Assembly (NCBI GenBank): GCA_024699605.1
Contig: JAILPJ010000028.1
Coordinates: 20,970 to 84,969 of the forward strand
DNA: 64,000 bases
DNA from: Desulfovibrio sp.
GTDB lineage: Bacteria > Desulfobacterota > Desulfovibrionia > Desulfovibrionales > Desulfovibrionaceae
Reading direction: 5' to 3'
Positions 51,491 through 61,295 of this stretch are shown piece after piece. The position numbers and the translations under genes are program-made. The notes beneath the pieces are model-generated. The model was not told the DNA's origin, did not search any database, and was given only the letters and a program-made list of their open reading frames with translations. The stretch's first letter is position 1; every line of letters begins with the position of its first letter.

Positions 51491-52930
51491 ATGAGTCGTG
51501 TAAACGCAGCCTCTGTCCTTACGCGCATACCCTGTCTTTGGCGTGGCCTTTCATTGGGTCTACGCCGTATGCTATTGCTTGCGCTGATTGTGATCGGTCT
51601 TCTTGGCTGGGCCACATGGGCGGTTGTGGGGCATTCTGAACAGGCTATGGGGCGTCTTTTTGGGGAAAAAGGTGCGTCGTTGATCATGGTCGTGGAAAGC
51701 ATTCTGCGAAGTGGCCTCAGACATGAGATCGGGGTGCGTTTACAGGTTTTGCTTGAAGAAATGAGTCAGAGTCGTGATGTGATCTTTGCCGCTGTGACCA
51801 TGCCCGACGGGACGATTTTGGCTCATAGCGATGTTTCGCGTCTGGGCGAGATCCTGAGGCTTGGCAAACAGGAAATAAGCTTGCGCGATATGCAGGCTCT
51901 GGCGCCCACCTTCACACCACAATGGGCTTTTCTGGAACTTGAAGGTCAGCAGGTTTTTGTCGTCTATCGCCTTTTTGCTCCTGGTCTGGAAACTCGTTCC
52001 TGCCACATGCCTTTGCCGACCATTTTTTTAGGGCTTGATGCTAGGCCTCTGGAACTCAGACGTCTGCAAAACCTTTTCTATATTGGTTCCTTAGCCGGCG
52101 CGAGTCTGTTGGTGGTGCTTCTGGGGCTTGCTGCGTTGCTTCTTACTGAACGTGCCCGCACGTTACGTCTGAAACAGGAACGTGCCGAAGGTCGTGTGCG
52201 TGAGCTGCAGGCAGAAGTGCAGCGCAAGGAAAAACTCGCTGCCGTTGGCAGTCTGGCCGCCGGCGTAGCCCATGAAATCCGCAATCCGTTAAGCTCCATT
52301 AAGGGCTATGCGACCTATTTCGGCCAGCTTTTTCCTGAAGGCAGTGAAAACCGCGCTTCAGCTCAGATTATGGTCAATGAAGTGGATCGCCTCAACCGCG
52401 TGATCTGTGATTTGATAGGCCTTGCCAAGCCCAGTGACATTATTCGTGCCCCACTGCAGATTGAGTCCTTGCTTAAGGACGTAGCCAAACTCATTGCCCA
52501 ACAGGCTGAGGCTCAGGGCGTTTGCCTGAAAATCTGTACAGGCCGTGCCCTTCCTGCTATTATGGCGGACTCTCAGCGTCTTCATCAGGCGCTTCTCAAT
52601 CTCTGTCTCAATGCCCTGCAGGCCATGCCCGATGGTGGCCGATTGACGCTAGGGGCCTATGCCGGCCAGGGACGGCTCTGGCTTCTGGTACGCGACAGTG
52701 GATTGGGCATTGCGCCAAAGGCGCTTAGCCATATTTTTGATCCCTATTACACCACGCGCGCCAGTGGCACGGGACTGGGGCTTGCTTTGGTACAGAAGAT
52801 TGTTGATGCGCATAACGGTTCGCTTACGGTGCGGTCCCGTGTAAAGAATGACAAACGGCCTGGAATGACTCTTTTTTGTATTTCTCTTCCATTAGGCGAA
52901 AACGATGGCAGCGCGCATTCTTCTCGTTGA
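51491..52930 (+). CDS. ZraS-like sensor histidine kinase
   Basis: Two TM segments around a periplasmic domain; LAAGVAHEIRNPLSSIKGYATYF H-box, LNLCLNALQAMPDGG N-box, TGLGLALVQKIVDAHNG. Start may be 51452. Confidence 0.9.
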   Translation: MSRVNAASVLTRIPCLWRGLSLGLRRMLLLALIVIGLLGWATWAVVGHSEQAMGRLFGEKGASLIMVVESILRSGLRHEIGVRLQVLLEEMSQSRDVIFAAVTMPDGTILAHSDVSRLGEILRLGKQEISLRDMQALAPTFTPQWAFLELEGQQVFVVYRLFAPGLETRSCHMPLPTIFLGLDARPLELRRLQNLFYIGSLAGASLLVVLLGLAALLLTERARTLRLKQERAEGRVRELQAEVQRKEKLAAVGSLAAGVAHEIRNPLSSIKGYATYFGQLFPEGSENRASAQIMVNEVDRLNRVICDLIGLAKPSDIIRAPLQIESLLKDVAKLIAQQAEAQGVCLKICTGRALPAIMADSQRLHQALLNLCLNALQAMPDGGRLTLGAYAGQGRLWLLVRDSGLGIAPKALSHIFDPYYTTRASGTGLGLALVQKIVDAHNGSLTVRSRVKNDKRPGMTLFCISLPLGENDGSAHSSR

Positions 52931-54251
52931 CGATGATGTGGCTCACCGCAGTATGCTTAAAACGCTCTTGGGCTCCTGGCATTATCAGGTACAAGAGGCC
53001 AGCGACGGGGCAGAAGCCGTAGCTCTTGTGCAGGCTGAGGCTTTTGATCTCGTGCTCAGCGATGTGCGCATGGCGCAGATGGATGGCCTGACCGCACTGA
53101 AAGAAATTTTGGCCTTTAATCCCGCTCTGCCTGTGATCTTGATGACGGCCTATTCTTCTGTGGAAACAGCCGTGGAGGCACTGCGCTTTGGGGCATTTGA
53201 TTATTTGATCAAACCCCTTGATTTCACGGCCTTGGCCGAAACCGTCAAGCGCGCTGCGGAGACTCCACATACCCCGCTGGAGCCACGCCAGTTGCGCAAT
53301 CTCCTGGAAACCGGAGAGGATGGATCTGGTATTCTCGGCCAAAGTCAGGTTATGCGGAAACTTTTAGGGGATATTGCCACCGTAGCGCCAACAGAGGCCA
53401 CGGTTTTGATTTGTGGCGAATCGGGTACGGGAAAGGAACTTGTGGCGCGCGCTCTGCATGCTCAAAGTGAACGGCGTACACAGCCTTTTGTGGTGGTCAA
53501 CTGTGCGGCTTTGGCGGAAAACTTGCTGGAAAGTGAGTTGTTTGGGCACGAAAAAGGCGCATTCACCGGAGCGGAAAAACGACGTGAAGGACGTTTTCTG
53601 CAGGCAGATCACGGCACACTTTTTCTCGATGAAATCGGCGAAATGCCTCTGGCCTTGCAGGCAAAGCTGTTGCGTTGTCTGCAGCAGGGAGAGGTGCAAA
53701 GAGTGGGTGCGGATACGCCCATTACTGTGGATGTGCGCGTTTTGGCGGCTACCAATAGAAAACTTGAAGAAGAAGTACGCAAAGGCAATTTTCGTCAAGA
53801 TCTTTTTTTTCGCCTCAATGTCATTAGCCTTGAAGTGCCTGCATTACGCAATAGACGTGAGGATATTCCCGTTTTGGCCGCGCATTTTCTTGAGGTCTTT
53901 GCTAGACGCAATAAAAAAGAGCTTAAGGGCTTCGCTCCCAAGGCTATGGATAGCCTGCTCAGATATCCCTGGCCGGGAAATGTGCGTGAGCTGGAAAATG
54001 CCGTAGAACGCGCGGTGATCATGGCCAAGGAGTCCTTTATTGACAGACAGGATCTGCCGCCGGCCCTTTTGGGCGCAATACCGGAAAATGCGGATAATCC
54101 GCTTGCGGGTATGACTCTCGACCATGTGGAGAGACTTGCCATTGAGCAGACGCTTAAGGAAACCGGAGAAAACAAAAGCGAAACAGCGCGCAGGTTGGGC
54201 ATCACCCGGGCCACCCTGCACAATAAACTGAAAAAATACTCTCTGGAATAA
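52905..54251 (+). CDS. ZraR/NtrC-family sigma-54-dependent response regulator
   Basis: Receiver [14 protein letters not shown]...[10 protein letters not shown]+ [15 protein letters not shown] and GAFTGA, Fis-type [23 protein letters not shown]. Confidence 0.95.
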   Translation: MAARILLVDDDVAHRSMLKTLLGSWHYQVQEASDGAEAVALVQAEAFDLVLSDVRMAQMDGLTALKEILAFNPALPVILMTAYSSVETAVEALRFGAFDYLIKPLDFTALAETVKRAAETPHTPLEPRQLRNLLETGEDGSGILGQSQVMRKLLGDIATVAPTEATVLICGESGTGKELVARALHAQSERRTQPFVVVNCAALAENLLESELFGHEKGAFTGAEKRREGRFLQADHGTLFLDEIGEMPLALQAKLLRCLQQGEVQRVGADTPITVDVRVLAATNRKLEEEVRKGNFRQDLFFRLNVISLEVPALRNRREDIPVLAAHFLEVFARRNKKELKGFAPKAMDSLLRYPWPGNVRELENAVERAVIMAKESFIDRQDLPPALLGAIPENADNPLAGMTLDHVERLAIEQTLKETGENKSETARRLGITRATLHNKLKKYSLE

Positions 54252-54253
54252 CC

Positions 54254-54853
54254 ATGACAAACGAAACTTCAGATGCGGCAGTTTGGCAGCGCCTCGCGGA
54301 TTTGGTCTACGAAACCGGTATGTTGAGAAAGACGCCGCGCACGGGCTGGGCTTTTCTCGGTACCAACAGCGAAAATGTTGCTGAGCATTCTTTTCGTACC
54401 ACGATTCTCGGTTTCCTTTTGGCAAAAATGGCTGGTGTGGATTGCGCCAAAGTGGTGGAGCTCTGTCTTTTTCACGATCTGCACGAGGCCCGTACTGGCG
54501 ACTTCAATTATCTCTACCATCGCTATAATTCGACCCGCGCTCGCGAAGCCTTGCGCGAGGCGCTTGCGGGCACGGGTCTTGCTGAAGAACTGCTTGGCTG
54601 TTTTGACGAATTTTCAGAGAAAAGAAGTTATGAAGCTAAACTTGCCAATGATGCCGATCAACTGGATTTGATCGCCAATCTCAATGTGGAACTGAGCAAG
54701 GGAAATGAATTCGCCAGAGAGTGGCTGGATAGTGCCCTGCCGCGTCTTGAAACGCGTGAAGGGCGCTTTTTGGCCCAGGCTCTCCTTGAACGGGATCCCA
54801 ATGTCTGGTGGTATGGACAGGTGCCTAAGTCGTGGTGGGTACACCACAAATAG
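54254..54853 (+). CDS. HD-domain hydrolase (YfbR/HDDC2-like nucleotidase)
   Basis: ENVAEHSFRTTILGFLLA, LCLFHDLHEARTGD, NDADQLDLIANL. Confidence 0.85.
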   Translation: MTNETSDAAVWQRLADLVYETGMLRKTPRTGWAFLGTNSENVAEHSFRTTILGFLLAKMAGVDCAKVVELCLFHDLHEARTGDFNYLYHRYNSTRAREALREALAGTGLAEELLGCFDEFSEKRSYEAKLANDADQLDLIANLNVELSKGNEFAREWLDSALPRLETREGRFLAQALLERDPNVWWYGQVPKSWWVHHK

Positions 54854-54873
54854 TGTTCGCCATGGCGATCTTT

Positions 54874-55656
54874 TCAGGGCAGCACCAGCGTGCCCAACGG
54901 CTCGTTATTTTTGAGGAAGCGTAGCAGGCTTGAAGGACTTCTGCCGTCAAGTATCAGGGCTTTGCCAGCACCTTGAGCGAGAGCAAAAAGGCAGGCCTCA
55001 ACCTTGGGGATCATGCCTCCTGTGATGACCTGTTCCTGAATCAGCGTTTTGATAGTGTGACGGTTCAGGGAAGGCAAAAGCTTGCCCTCCTGCGAAAGCA
55101 CGCCTGGAACATCGCTGATCAGCACAAAGTATTCTGCCTTAAGCGCACCTGCTAGGGCGCCTGCTGCGGTGTCGGCATTGACGTTAAGAGCCTGCATGTC
55201 TGGCCCCTGGGCGATGGGGGCTACCACGGGCACAAAACCGTGATCGAGAAGGCAAGAGAGTACTGAAGGATTAACTTGACTGATGTTACCAACACGTCCA
55301 AGCTGTGCATCCTTGATTTCTGCACGCAAAAGCCCCGCGTCGCGACCTGAAATCCCGCAGGCAGAAACGTTGTGAGCGGCAAGGCTGGCTACAACGGATT
55401 TATTGACAGTGCCTGCAAGGACCATTTCCACGGCTTCCATGGTCTTTTCGTCGGTGACGCGCAAGCCATTGACAAAACGGCTGGTAAGTCCTAGGCGGCT
55501 GAGCAGGGAACTGATCTGTGGGCCACCTCCATGCACAAGTACGGTGCGATAATTTTCCTGATTGAGCTGTGCCAGGTCAGTCGCAAAGGCCGCAGCCAGA
55601 TCAGCCTGATCCATGGCGTGTCCACCATATTTGATAACGGCAAGAGATGCGCTCAC
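54874..55656 (-). CDS. argB: Acetylglutamate kinase
   Basis: VIKYGGHAM, VLVHGGGPQISSLLSRLG, NVNADTAAGALAGAL, GGMIPKVEACLFAL; GTG start inferred from Shine-Dalgarno. Confidence 0.93.
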   Translation of the reverse strand: MSASLAVIKYGGHAMDQADLAAAFATDLAQLNQENYRTVLVHGGGPQISSLLSRLGLTSRFVNGLRVTDEKTMEAVEMVLAGTVNKSVVASLAAHNVSACGISGRDAGLLRAEIKDAQLGRVGNISQVNPSVLSCLLDHGFVPVVAPIAQGPDMQALNVNADTAAGALAGALKAEYFVLISDVPGVLSQEGKLLPSLNRHTIKTLIQEQVITGGMIPKVEACLFALAQGAGKALILDGRSPSSLLRFLKNNEPLGTLVLP

Positions 55657-55761
55657 AGGTGACTCCTTTTTTGCAAAATGGTTTGGCAATACTGTCGTAG
55701 CAGCCGGTCAGTGATTTGATCTTCCCTGCTCCGGCCAAAACGTGAAAATAAGGATTTTTTT

Positions 55762-57171
55762 ATGCCCCGTGTTGTTACCCGATTTGCGCCAAGTCCCACA
55801 GGCCATCTGCATTTGGGCGGGGCGCGTACCGCTGTCTTCAATTGGCTACTAGCCCGCCATTTTGGTGGTACCTTTTGTCTGCGTATTGAGGATACGGATC
55901 TTTTGCGTTCCAAGCAGGAGTATACAGACTCCATTTTAGCTTCCATGCGCTGGCTCGGACTGGACTGGGACGGCGAGCCGATCTATCAGACACAGCGCAC
56001 GGATCTCTATAATGCCTATGTGGAACGTCTGCTGCAAAGTGGCCACGCCTATTACTGCGACTGTACGCCGGAGCAGGTGGAGGCCATGCGCGAGAAGGCC
56101 CGTAAGCTAGGAGAAAAACCGCGCTATGACGGCCATTGTCGAGAACGTGGCCTTGGTCCAGGCCCTGGCAGATGTGTGCGCCTGAAACTGCCGGCAAGTG
56201 GCAGGGTCGCTTTCGACGATATGGTCAAAGGTCCTATTGCAGTGGATATCGCCGAGCTCGACGATATGGTCATTCGCCGCGCCGACGGCATGCCTACCTA
56301 CAATATGGCCGTAGTGGTTGATGATCACGAAATGGGACTGACACACATCATTCGGGGAGACGATCATGTCTCCAATACGCCCAAGCAAATCCTCCTCTAC
56401 GAGGCTTTGGGGCTGGCAGTACCCAAATTCGGACATGTGCCGATGATTCTGGGCAAGGATAAGCAGAAGCTCTCCAAACGTCATGGAGCGAAAGCCGTCA
56501 TTGAATATGAAAAAGATGGGCTTTTGCCTCAGGCTCTGGTCAACTACCTGGCGAGACTGGGCTGGTCTCATGGCGATCAGGAGCTTTTTAGCATGGAAGA
56601 GCTCATTCGTTATTTTGACGGCACCAATCTCAATCCTTCAGCTGCCTGCTTTGACGATGTCAAACTCGCCTGGTGCAATGCCCACTTTATGCGTGAAATG
56701 CCACTTGAAAAACTCTGCGATCTGGTTCATCCCTTTGTGCAGCAGGCAGGGCTTGGAGATCTTGCCAACGAGCGTTTGCGTCCTTTGTGTGTTATGTTTC
56801 GGGAACGGGCAAGCGATCTTGTGGGGCTTGCTGAAAGCTTTCGTCCGCTTGTCGTGAGTGCCGAGGCACTGAGTTATACGGAAAAAGATACGAAAAAGCA
56901 TTTCACCAAGGCTGGGGCGGTGCATTTACATGCCCTTGCGGCTATTTTGGCAAATACCGATTTTACTGCAGAGGCCCTTGAAGCGGCTTTAAATGCCTAT
57001 GTGGCTGACAATGGCCTGCGTTTTAAAGAAGTGGCACCGCCTCTGCGTACAGCACTCATGGGCTTTATGGGTGGTTCGCACTTGAATGAGATCATGGCGT
57101 TTCTCGGGCAAAAAGAGACCCTAGCGCGTCTTGAGCGAGCCTGTGCTCTTTGTGAGGCCTGTCCAGAATAG
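55762..57171 (+). CDS. gltX: Glutamate-tRNA ligase
   Basis: TRFAPSPTGHLHLGGARTAVFNWLLAR, LRIEDTD, KLSKRHGA. Confidence 0.97.
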   Translation: MPRVVTRFAPSPTGHLHLGGARTAVFNWLLARHFGGTFCLRIEDTDLLRSKQEYTDSILASMRWLGLDWDGEPIYQTQRTDLYNAYVERLLQSGHAYYCDCTPEQVEAMREKARKLGEKPRYDGHCRERGLGPGPGRCVRLKLPASGRVAFDDMVKGPIAVDIAELDDMVIRRADGMPTYNMAVVVDDHEMGLTHIIRGDDHVSNTPKQILLYEALGLAVPKFGHVPMILGKDKQKLSKRHGAKAVIEYEKDGLLPQALVNYLARLGWSHGDQELFSMEELIRYFDGTNLNPSAACFDDVKLAWCNAHFMREMPLEKLCDLVHPFVQQAGLGDLANERLRPLCVMFRERASDLVGLAESFRPLVVSAEALSYTEKDTKKHFTKAGAVHLHALAAILANTDFTAEALEAALNAYVADNGLRFKEVAPPLRTALMGFMGGSHLNEIMAFLGQKETLARLERACALCEACPE

Positions 57172-57225
57172 CTCAGCCTGGGCTTAACAGATTGTATCAG
57201 CTTAGCCAACTCAACGGGAGGTACT

Positions 57226-57933
57226 ATGGGACTTTTGGACATTTTCGGCAATAAGGAAATGATTTCTGTTCTGCAGTCCATGGCCAAGCAGGCCCAAGGA
57301 GGGATCGAAAATCTGGGCCGGAAGGCTCCCGGTGGTATGGGCGGTCTTTTGGGGGCTGGCGCCTTGGGAGCGTTAATGGGCAGCATATTGCCCAAGGGCG
57401 GCACGCGTACAGCGAGTATGCTTGGCTTGGGAGCACTGGCTTGGTCATTTTATAAAAAATGGGCAGCCGGGCAAAAAGACGGCATGTCTACGGATCAATT
57501 TTTTTCAAATCCTGAAGAGGTCTTTCGCAATACTGGGCCAGCCACAGGTCAGGATGCCTCATCTGATCCAACCGCCATGCTGCTTTTGCGTGCTATGATT
57601 TTTGCGGCCAGAGCCGACGGGCATATTGATGCGAAGGAACAGGAACGCATCAGCAGTCTTTTGCCACAATTTTTCCCCAATGCCGACGTGCGCCCGCTTT
57701 TGCACCAGCTTATGGTTGAATCCATAAGTCCGGCTGCTCTTGCCCGTGATGTGCAGAGTCAGGAACAGGCCGAAGATCTTTACAGACTCTCCTGCGTCAT
57801 TGTGGATCTCGACCATTTTATGGAGCGTGGCTATTTTGCTGAACTGGCTGAAGCACTTGGTATCTCCAAAGCCAGAGCTGCTGAATTGGAAGCCGAAGCG
57901 CAGACGGCGAAAGCGCAGCTCGATGCACTGTAA
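57226..57933 (+). CDS. DUF533/TerB-like protein
   Basis: Gly-rich N-terminus (GGMGGLLGAGALGALMGS) and TerB-like AMIFAARADGHIDAKEQERISSLL. Confidence 0.8.
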   Translation: MGLLDIFGNKEMISVLQSMAKQAQGGIENLGRKAPGGMGGLLGAGALGALMGSILPKGGTRTASMLGLGALAWSFYKKWAAGQKDGMSTDQFFSNPEEVFRNTGPATGQDASSDPTAMLLLRAMIFAARADGHIDAKEQERISSLLPQFFPNADVRPLLHQLMVESISPAALARDVQSQEQAEDLYRLSCVIVDLDHFMERGYFAELAEALGISKARAAELEAEAQTAKAQLDAL

Positions 57934-57955
57934 GAGATCATTGTCTTCGTAACGC

Positions 57956-57981
57956 AAAGCCCCTCTTCGGAGGGGCTTTTT
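57956..57981 (+). terminator. Intrinsic terminator
   Basis: AAAGCCCCTC-TTCG-GAGGGGCTTTTT. Confidence 0.93.
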
Positions 57982-58142
57982 CTGTCTGTTCAAAGTCTTA
58001 GCCTTGCGATCGCTCTCTCAGCCTGTAAAGACGATCCTTTCAAGCCCATGGGCTTGCATTTTTTCAATTTCGTCAGCAAAAAGCATTCTTGGGATCGCGT
58101 TTCCCTAGCTCAATGGCTAACGTCGGCTGAACAGGACGTGCT

Positions 58143-58934
58143 TTACTGCCAGAGGGGACTTAAACTGCGAAGCAGATTGACCATCAACGTTTCAACACTT
58201 CCGGCAAAAATGGCAATGTGATCCGAGATAATCACCATAATCATGCCTAAAAAGAAAAATCCAATGGCGATCTTGAGAGGAAGACCAAAATCCATGATGT
58301 GCATTTGAGGGGAGGTGCGAGCTACGAGTCCAAGCGCCACTTCCACGGCAAAAAGCGCAACCATAACGGGAGCGCAGATTTTGATGGCCAGAATAAAGAG
58401 CTGAGAGGAAAGCGTTATGATCTGATCGTAGAGCGTCTGGTTGATCAAAAGGCTGCCAGGCGGCACAAGGTGAAAAGATTGGGCAAAACCTCTGAGCATA
58501 TAGATATGACCATCAAGACAAAGGAAGGTCATAAGGCTCACGGTCCAGAGAAAGAATGCCGCTGTGCCAGTCTGATTCCCGGAAATAGGATCGGCGAAAT
58601 TGAGCATGGTGAAGCCCATCTGATAACCTAAGAGTTCTCCGCCTGACTGGATGGCGAGAAAGGTCAGGTTAATGGCCAGCGCCAGGATAAAGCCCATGAA
58701 AACTTCACCCAAGAGCATCAAGGCCAGGGCAATGGGATGCAGGTTCACTGTGGCAACCGGTAGAGATAATGAGGGCCAGAGACCCAAGGTGAGGACAATG
58801 GAAGCTGCGGCTTTGACTTGAGCGGGAATATTATTGGAATTGAAGATAGGCAGCATGAACATCACGATGCTGATACGCATCAGCGTCAACAGAAAGCTGA
58901 AAAGAAGCAGAGGATCCGTTGTGAAAATGTTCAT
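58143..58934 (-). CDS. fliR: Flagellar biosynthetic protein FliR
   Basis: Polytopic; RISIVMFMLPIFNSNNIPAQVKAAASIVLTL, GELLGYQMGFTMLNFADPISGNQ, P-L-KIAIGFFFLGM. Confidence 0.92.
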   Translation of the reverse strand: MNIFTTDPLLLFSFLLTLMRISIVMFMLPIFNSNNIPAQVKAAASIVLTLGLWPSLSLPVATVNLHPIALALMLLGEVFMGFILALAINLTFLAIQSGGELLGYQMGFTMLNFADPISGNQTGTAAFFLWTVSLMTFLCLDGHIYMLRGFAQSFHLVPPGSLLINQTLYDQIITLSSQLFILAIKICAPVMVALFAVEVALGLVARTSPQMHIMDFGLPLKIAIGFFFLGMIMVIISDHIAIFAGSVETLMVNLLRSLSPLWQ

Positions 58935-59376
58935 AGGTGTGGGTGTCTGTGCGTACCGAGGTTGCAAGGCGTAAGCAATGGGGCAAGATTTTTTGTCCCT
59001 CGCCTTGAGCCGTGAATATTGTACAACCGCAAAGCCTTCGGCAATAAAGCCCAGGCGCATCGTTTTGTAAAGGCGGCCTGCATGTCAAGGCTGTGGCAAA
59101 AAGCTCAGGCTAAGCCTCTTGCTGGCAGGAAAGGAGTAAGCAAGAATATTCAATTTTCACTTGCACTCAACTTGCAAATTATGTATTTTTGCATAGTACT
59201 CGTACGTTTACCCTCAGAGAGGGCCTTTTTGTTTACTCTGATTTTTCACAAGAGAGGGACTATGTTCAGATATTGGGCTGAGATTTAGACACAATTGCTT
59301 TGGAGCGGGGATATCAACCGTTGAGGCGTGGAGATGGGGGCGATTTGTGCACTTCGCCAAAAGCAAAGGTTTGATT

Positions 59377-59664
59377 ATGCAAAAAACTCTGACCAAAGCA
59401 GATATCATAGATGCGGTCTTAAGTACATCATCGAGGAAGCGTCGGGAAGTAAAGGTCATCGTAGAGAAACTCATGGAGATCATGTGCGATTCTCTGCAAA
59501 AAGATCATGAGGTGCTGCTGACCGGTTTTGGCAAATTTGAATGTTATAGTAAATCGGCGAGAATTGGACGTAATCCCCATACCGAGGAAGCCCTGCTTTT
59601 GCCCCCGAGGAAGGTTGTTGTTTTTCGAGTTTCACGTCTTTTTCGCAAAGAACTCAATCCTTGA
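59377..59664 (+). CDS. HU/IHF-family DNA-binding protein (IHF alpha-like)
   Basis: MQKTLTKADIIDAV...LTGFGKFECYSKSARIGRNPHTEEALLLPPRKVVVFRVSRLFRKELN. Confidence 0.9.
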   Translation: MQKTLTKADIIDAVLSTSSRKRREVKVIVEKLMEIMCDSLQKDHEVLLTGFGKFECYSKSARIGRNPHTEEALLLPPRKVVVFRVSRLFRKELNP

Positions 59665-59799
59665 TTTGAAAGAACCCTTTTGACTGAAGATCTGCGCGTT
59701 GCAAAAAGCCTGAAATACGTTTAGTTTTTTCAGGGAACGGGCGTGGTCACGGCCCGGGCTTTTTGGACGTTTGAGATGTTTCTGCCAAAGGGGCGCGCC

Positions 59800-61284
59800 G
59801 TGCTTTTCAATTCCTCTGCCTTCCTCTTTTTTTTCCTCCCTCTTTTTGTCCTCTGTGCTAAACTGGCCGCCACTGGTGGACCCAGAGGCAGCTGTCTGGT
59901 TTTTCTGCTTTTTTCTGTGATTTTTTATGCGTCATGGGATCCTCAGGCCCTGTTTTTGCTTTTGGCAACCATTGGCGTGAATTATGCTTTTGGCTGTGCT
60001 TTTTGTCGTCCGGAAGGCTTTGGTTCTTTTTCACGACGTACGCTTTTGTTTTTAGCCCTTGTGGTTAATCTGCTGCCGCTGCTCTATTTCAAGTATGCGG
60101 CTTTTTTTATGGACAACATCGAGTTGCTCTTTGGGATTTCTTTGAACTATCACGCTCCGTCGCTGCCTCCCGGCATTTCCTTTTATACCTTTATTCAGAT
60201 TGCCTGGCTGGTATCGGTTTTTCGCAAGCAGATTATGCCCGTAAGTCTTGAACGACACGCTGTTTTTTCAAGCTTTTTTCCTTATATTCTTTCTGGTCCC
60301 ATTGTGCGTTACGATGAGATTGCACCGAAGCTTGATCGTCTTGGCTCACCCAATGCCTCCGGATTGGCTCTTGGTCTTTCGCTGTTCAGCCTGGGGCTAG
60401 CCAAGAAGGTCCTCTTGGCTGACAGTCTCGCCGTGTCCGCCAACGCGGTTTTTGCCGCTGCGGAAAAGGCCTGGCCTTTGACCGGAGCTGAGGCCTGGCT
60501 TGGTTCACTGGCCTATTCCTTTCAGCTGTATTTTGATTTTTCAGGCTATACCGACATGGCCATTGGTCTTGGTCTTTTGGTGGGTCTACAGCTTCCAGAA
60601 AATTTTATTTCTCCATATAAATCCACGGGTATTGTGGATTTCTGGCGGCGTTGGCACATCACTCTGGGGCTCTGGCTGAGGGATTTCCTCTATATTCCGC
60701 TGGGTGGCAACCGTCACGGAAAGCTCAAGCAGTATCGCAATCTTTTTTTGACTATGCTCATTGGCGGTGCCTGGCACGGAGCAGGCTGGACGTTCATCAT
60801 CTGGGGCGCCGCCCATGGTTTGATGCTTTGCATCAACCATTTCTTCCGCGCTCAGATCAAGGGACGCAGCTGGGCCGTTCTTTTTGAGCGCCTACCCGTG
60901 CGCATCGCCTTTATTGCGTTGACCTTTTTCTGTCTTAACTTCACCTGGGTGGTCTTTCGAGCGCAAAGCCTTGAAGGGGCCTTGCGCATCTACTGGGCGA
61001 TGTTTGCGGCTCCCTTGGCCGCAAGTGGAGAAGCAGGCGGACTCGTAGGCTTCTTCCCGCATCATTACTTCCAGAACTGGGTCGATTTTGCCTTGCTTTT
61101 GCTTTCCGCGTTGATTGTCTGGGGACTTCCCTGCAGTCACGAGATGACCAGTCGCAGGCTTGATGCGCCTTGCTGGCTGCGATTTTCTCTGACACGGGCC
61201 TGGGCTATTTCGCTTTCCTTGCTTACTGTTGTGACGCTGCTCTTTTTGACGCGTAAGTCTGCGTTCCTTTATTTTCAGTTTTAG
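59800..61284 (+). CDS. MBOAT-family O-acyltransferase (AlgI-like)
   Basis: VLFNSSAFLFFFLPLFV start, ISPYKSTGIVDFWRRWHITLGLWLRDFLYIPLGGNRHG, LIGGAWHGAGWTFIIWGAAHG; GTG59800 or upstream start. Confidence 0.93.
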   Translation: MLFNSSAFLFFFLPLFVLCAKLAATGGPRGSCLVFLLFSVIFYASWDPQALFLLLATIGVNYAFGCAFCRPEGFGSFSRRTLLFLALVVNLLPLLYFKYAAFFMDNIELLFGISLNYHAPSLPPGISFYTFIQIAWLVSVFRKQIMPVSLERHAVFSSFFPYILSGPIVRYDEIAPKLDRLGSPNASGLALGLSLFSLGLAKKVLLADSLAVSANAVFAAAEKAWPLTGAEAWLGSLAYSFQLYFDFSGYTDMAIGLGLLVGLQLPENFISPYKSTGIVDFWRRWHITLGLWLRDFLYIPLGGNRHGKLKQYRNLFLTMLIGGAWHGAGWTFIIWGAAHGLMLCINHFFRAQIKGRSWAVLFERLPVRIAFIALTFFCLNFTWVVFRAQSLEGALRIYWAMFAAPLAASGEAGGLVGFFPHHYFQNWVDFALLLLSALIVWGLPCSHEMTSRRLDAPCWLRFSLTRAWAISLSLLTVVTLLFLTRKSAFLYFQF

Positions 61285-61295
61285 CTTCGGAGTCT

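Noticed and set aside
53844-54425. 193-codon minus-strand ORF over the response regulator
   Set aside because: Antisense to the NtrC-type regulator C-terminus; not supported.
58041-58056. CAAGCCCATGGGCTTG palindrome downstream of fliR
   Set aside because: 16-bp loopless palindrome in a short region; the nearby T run gives a weak terminator at best and no regulatory context is evident.
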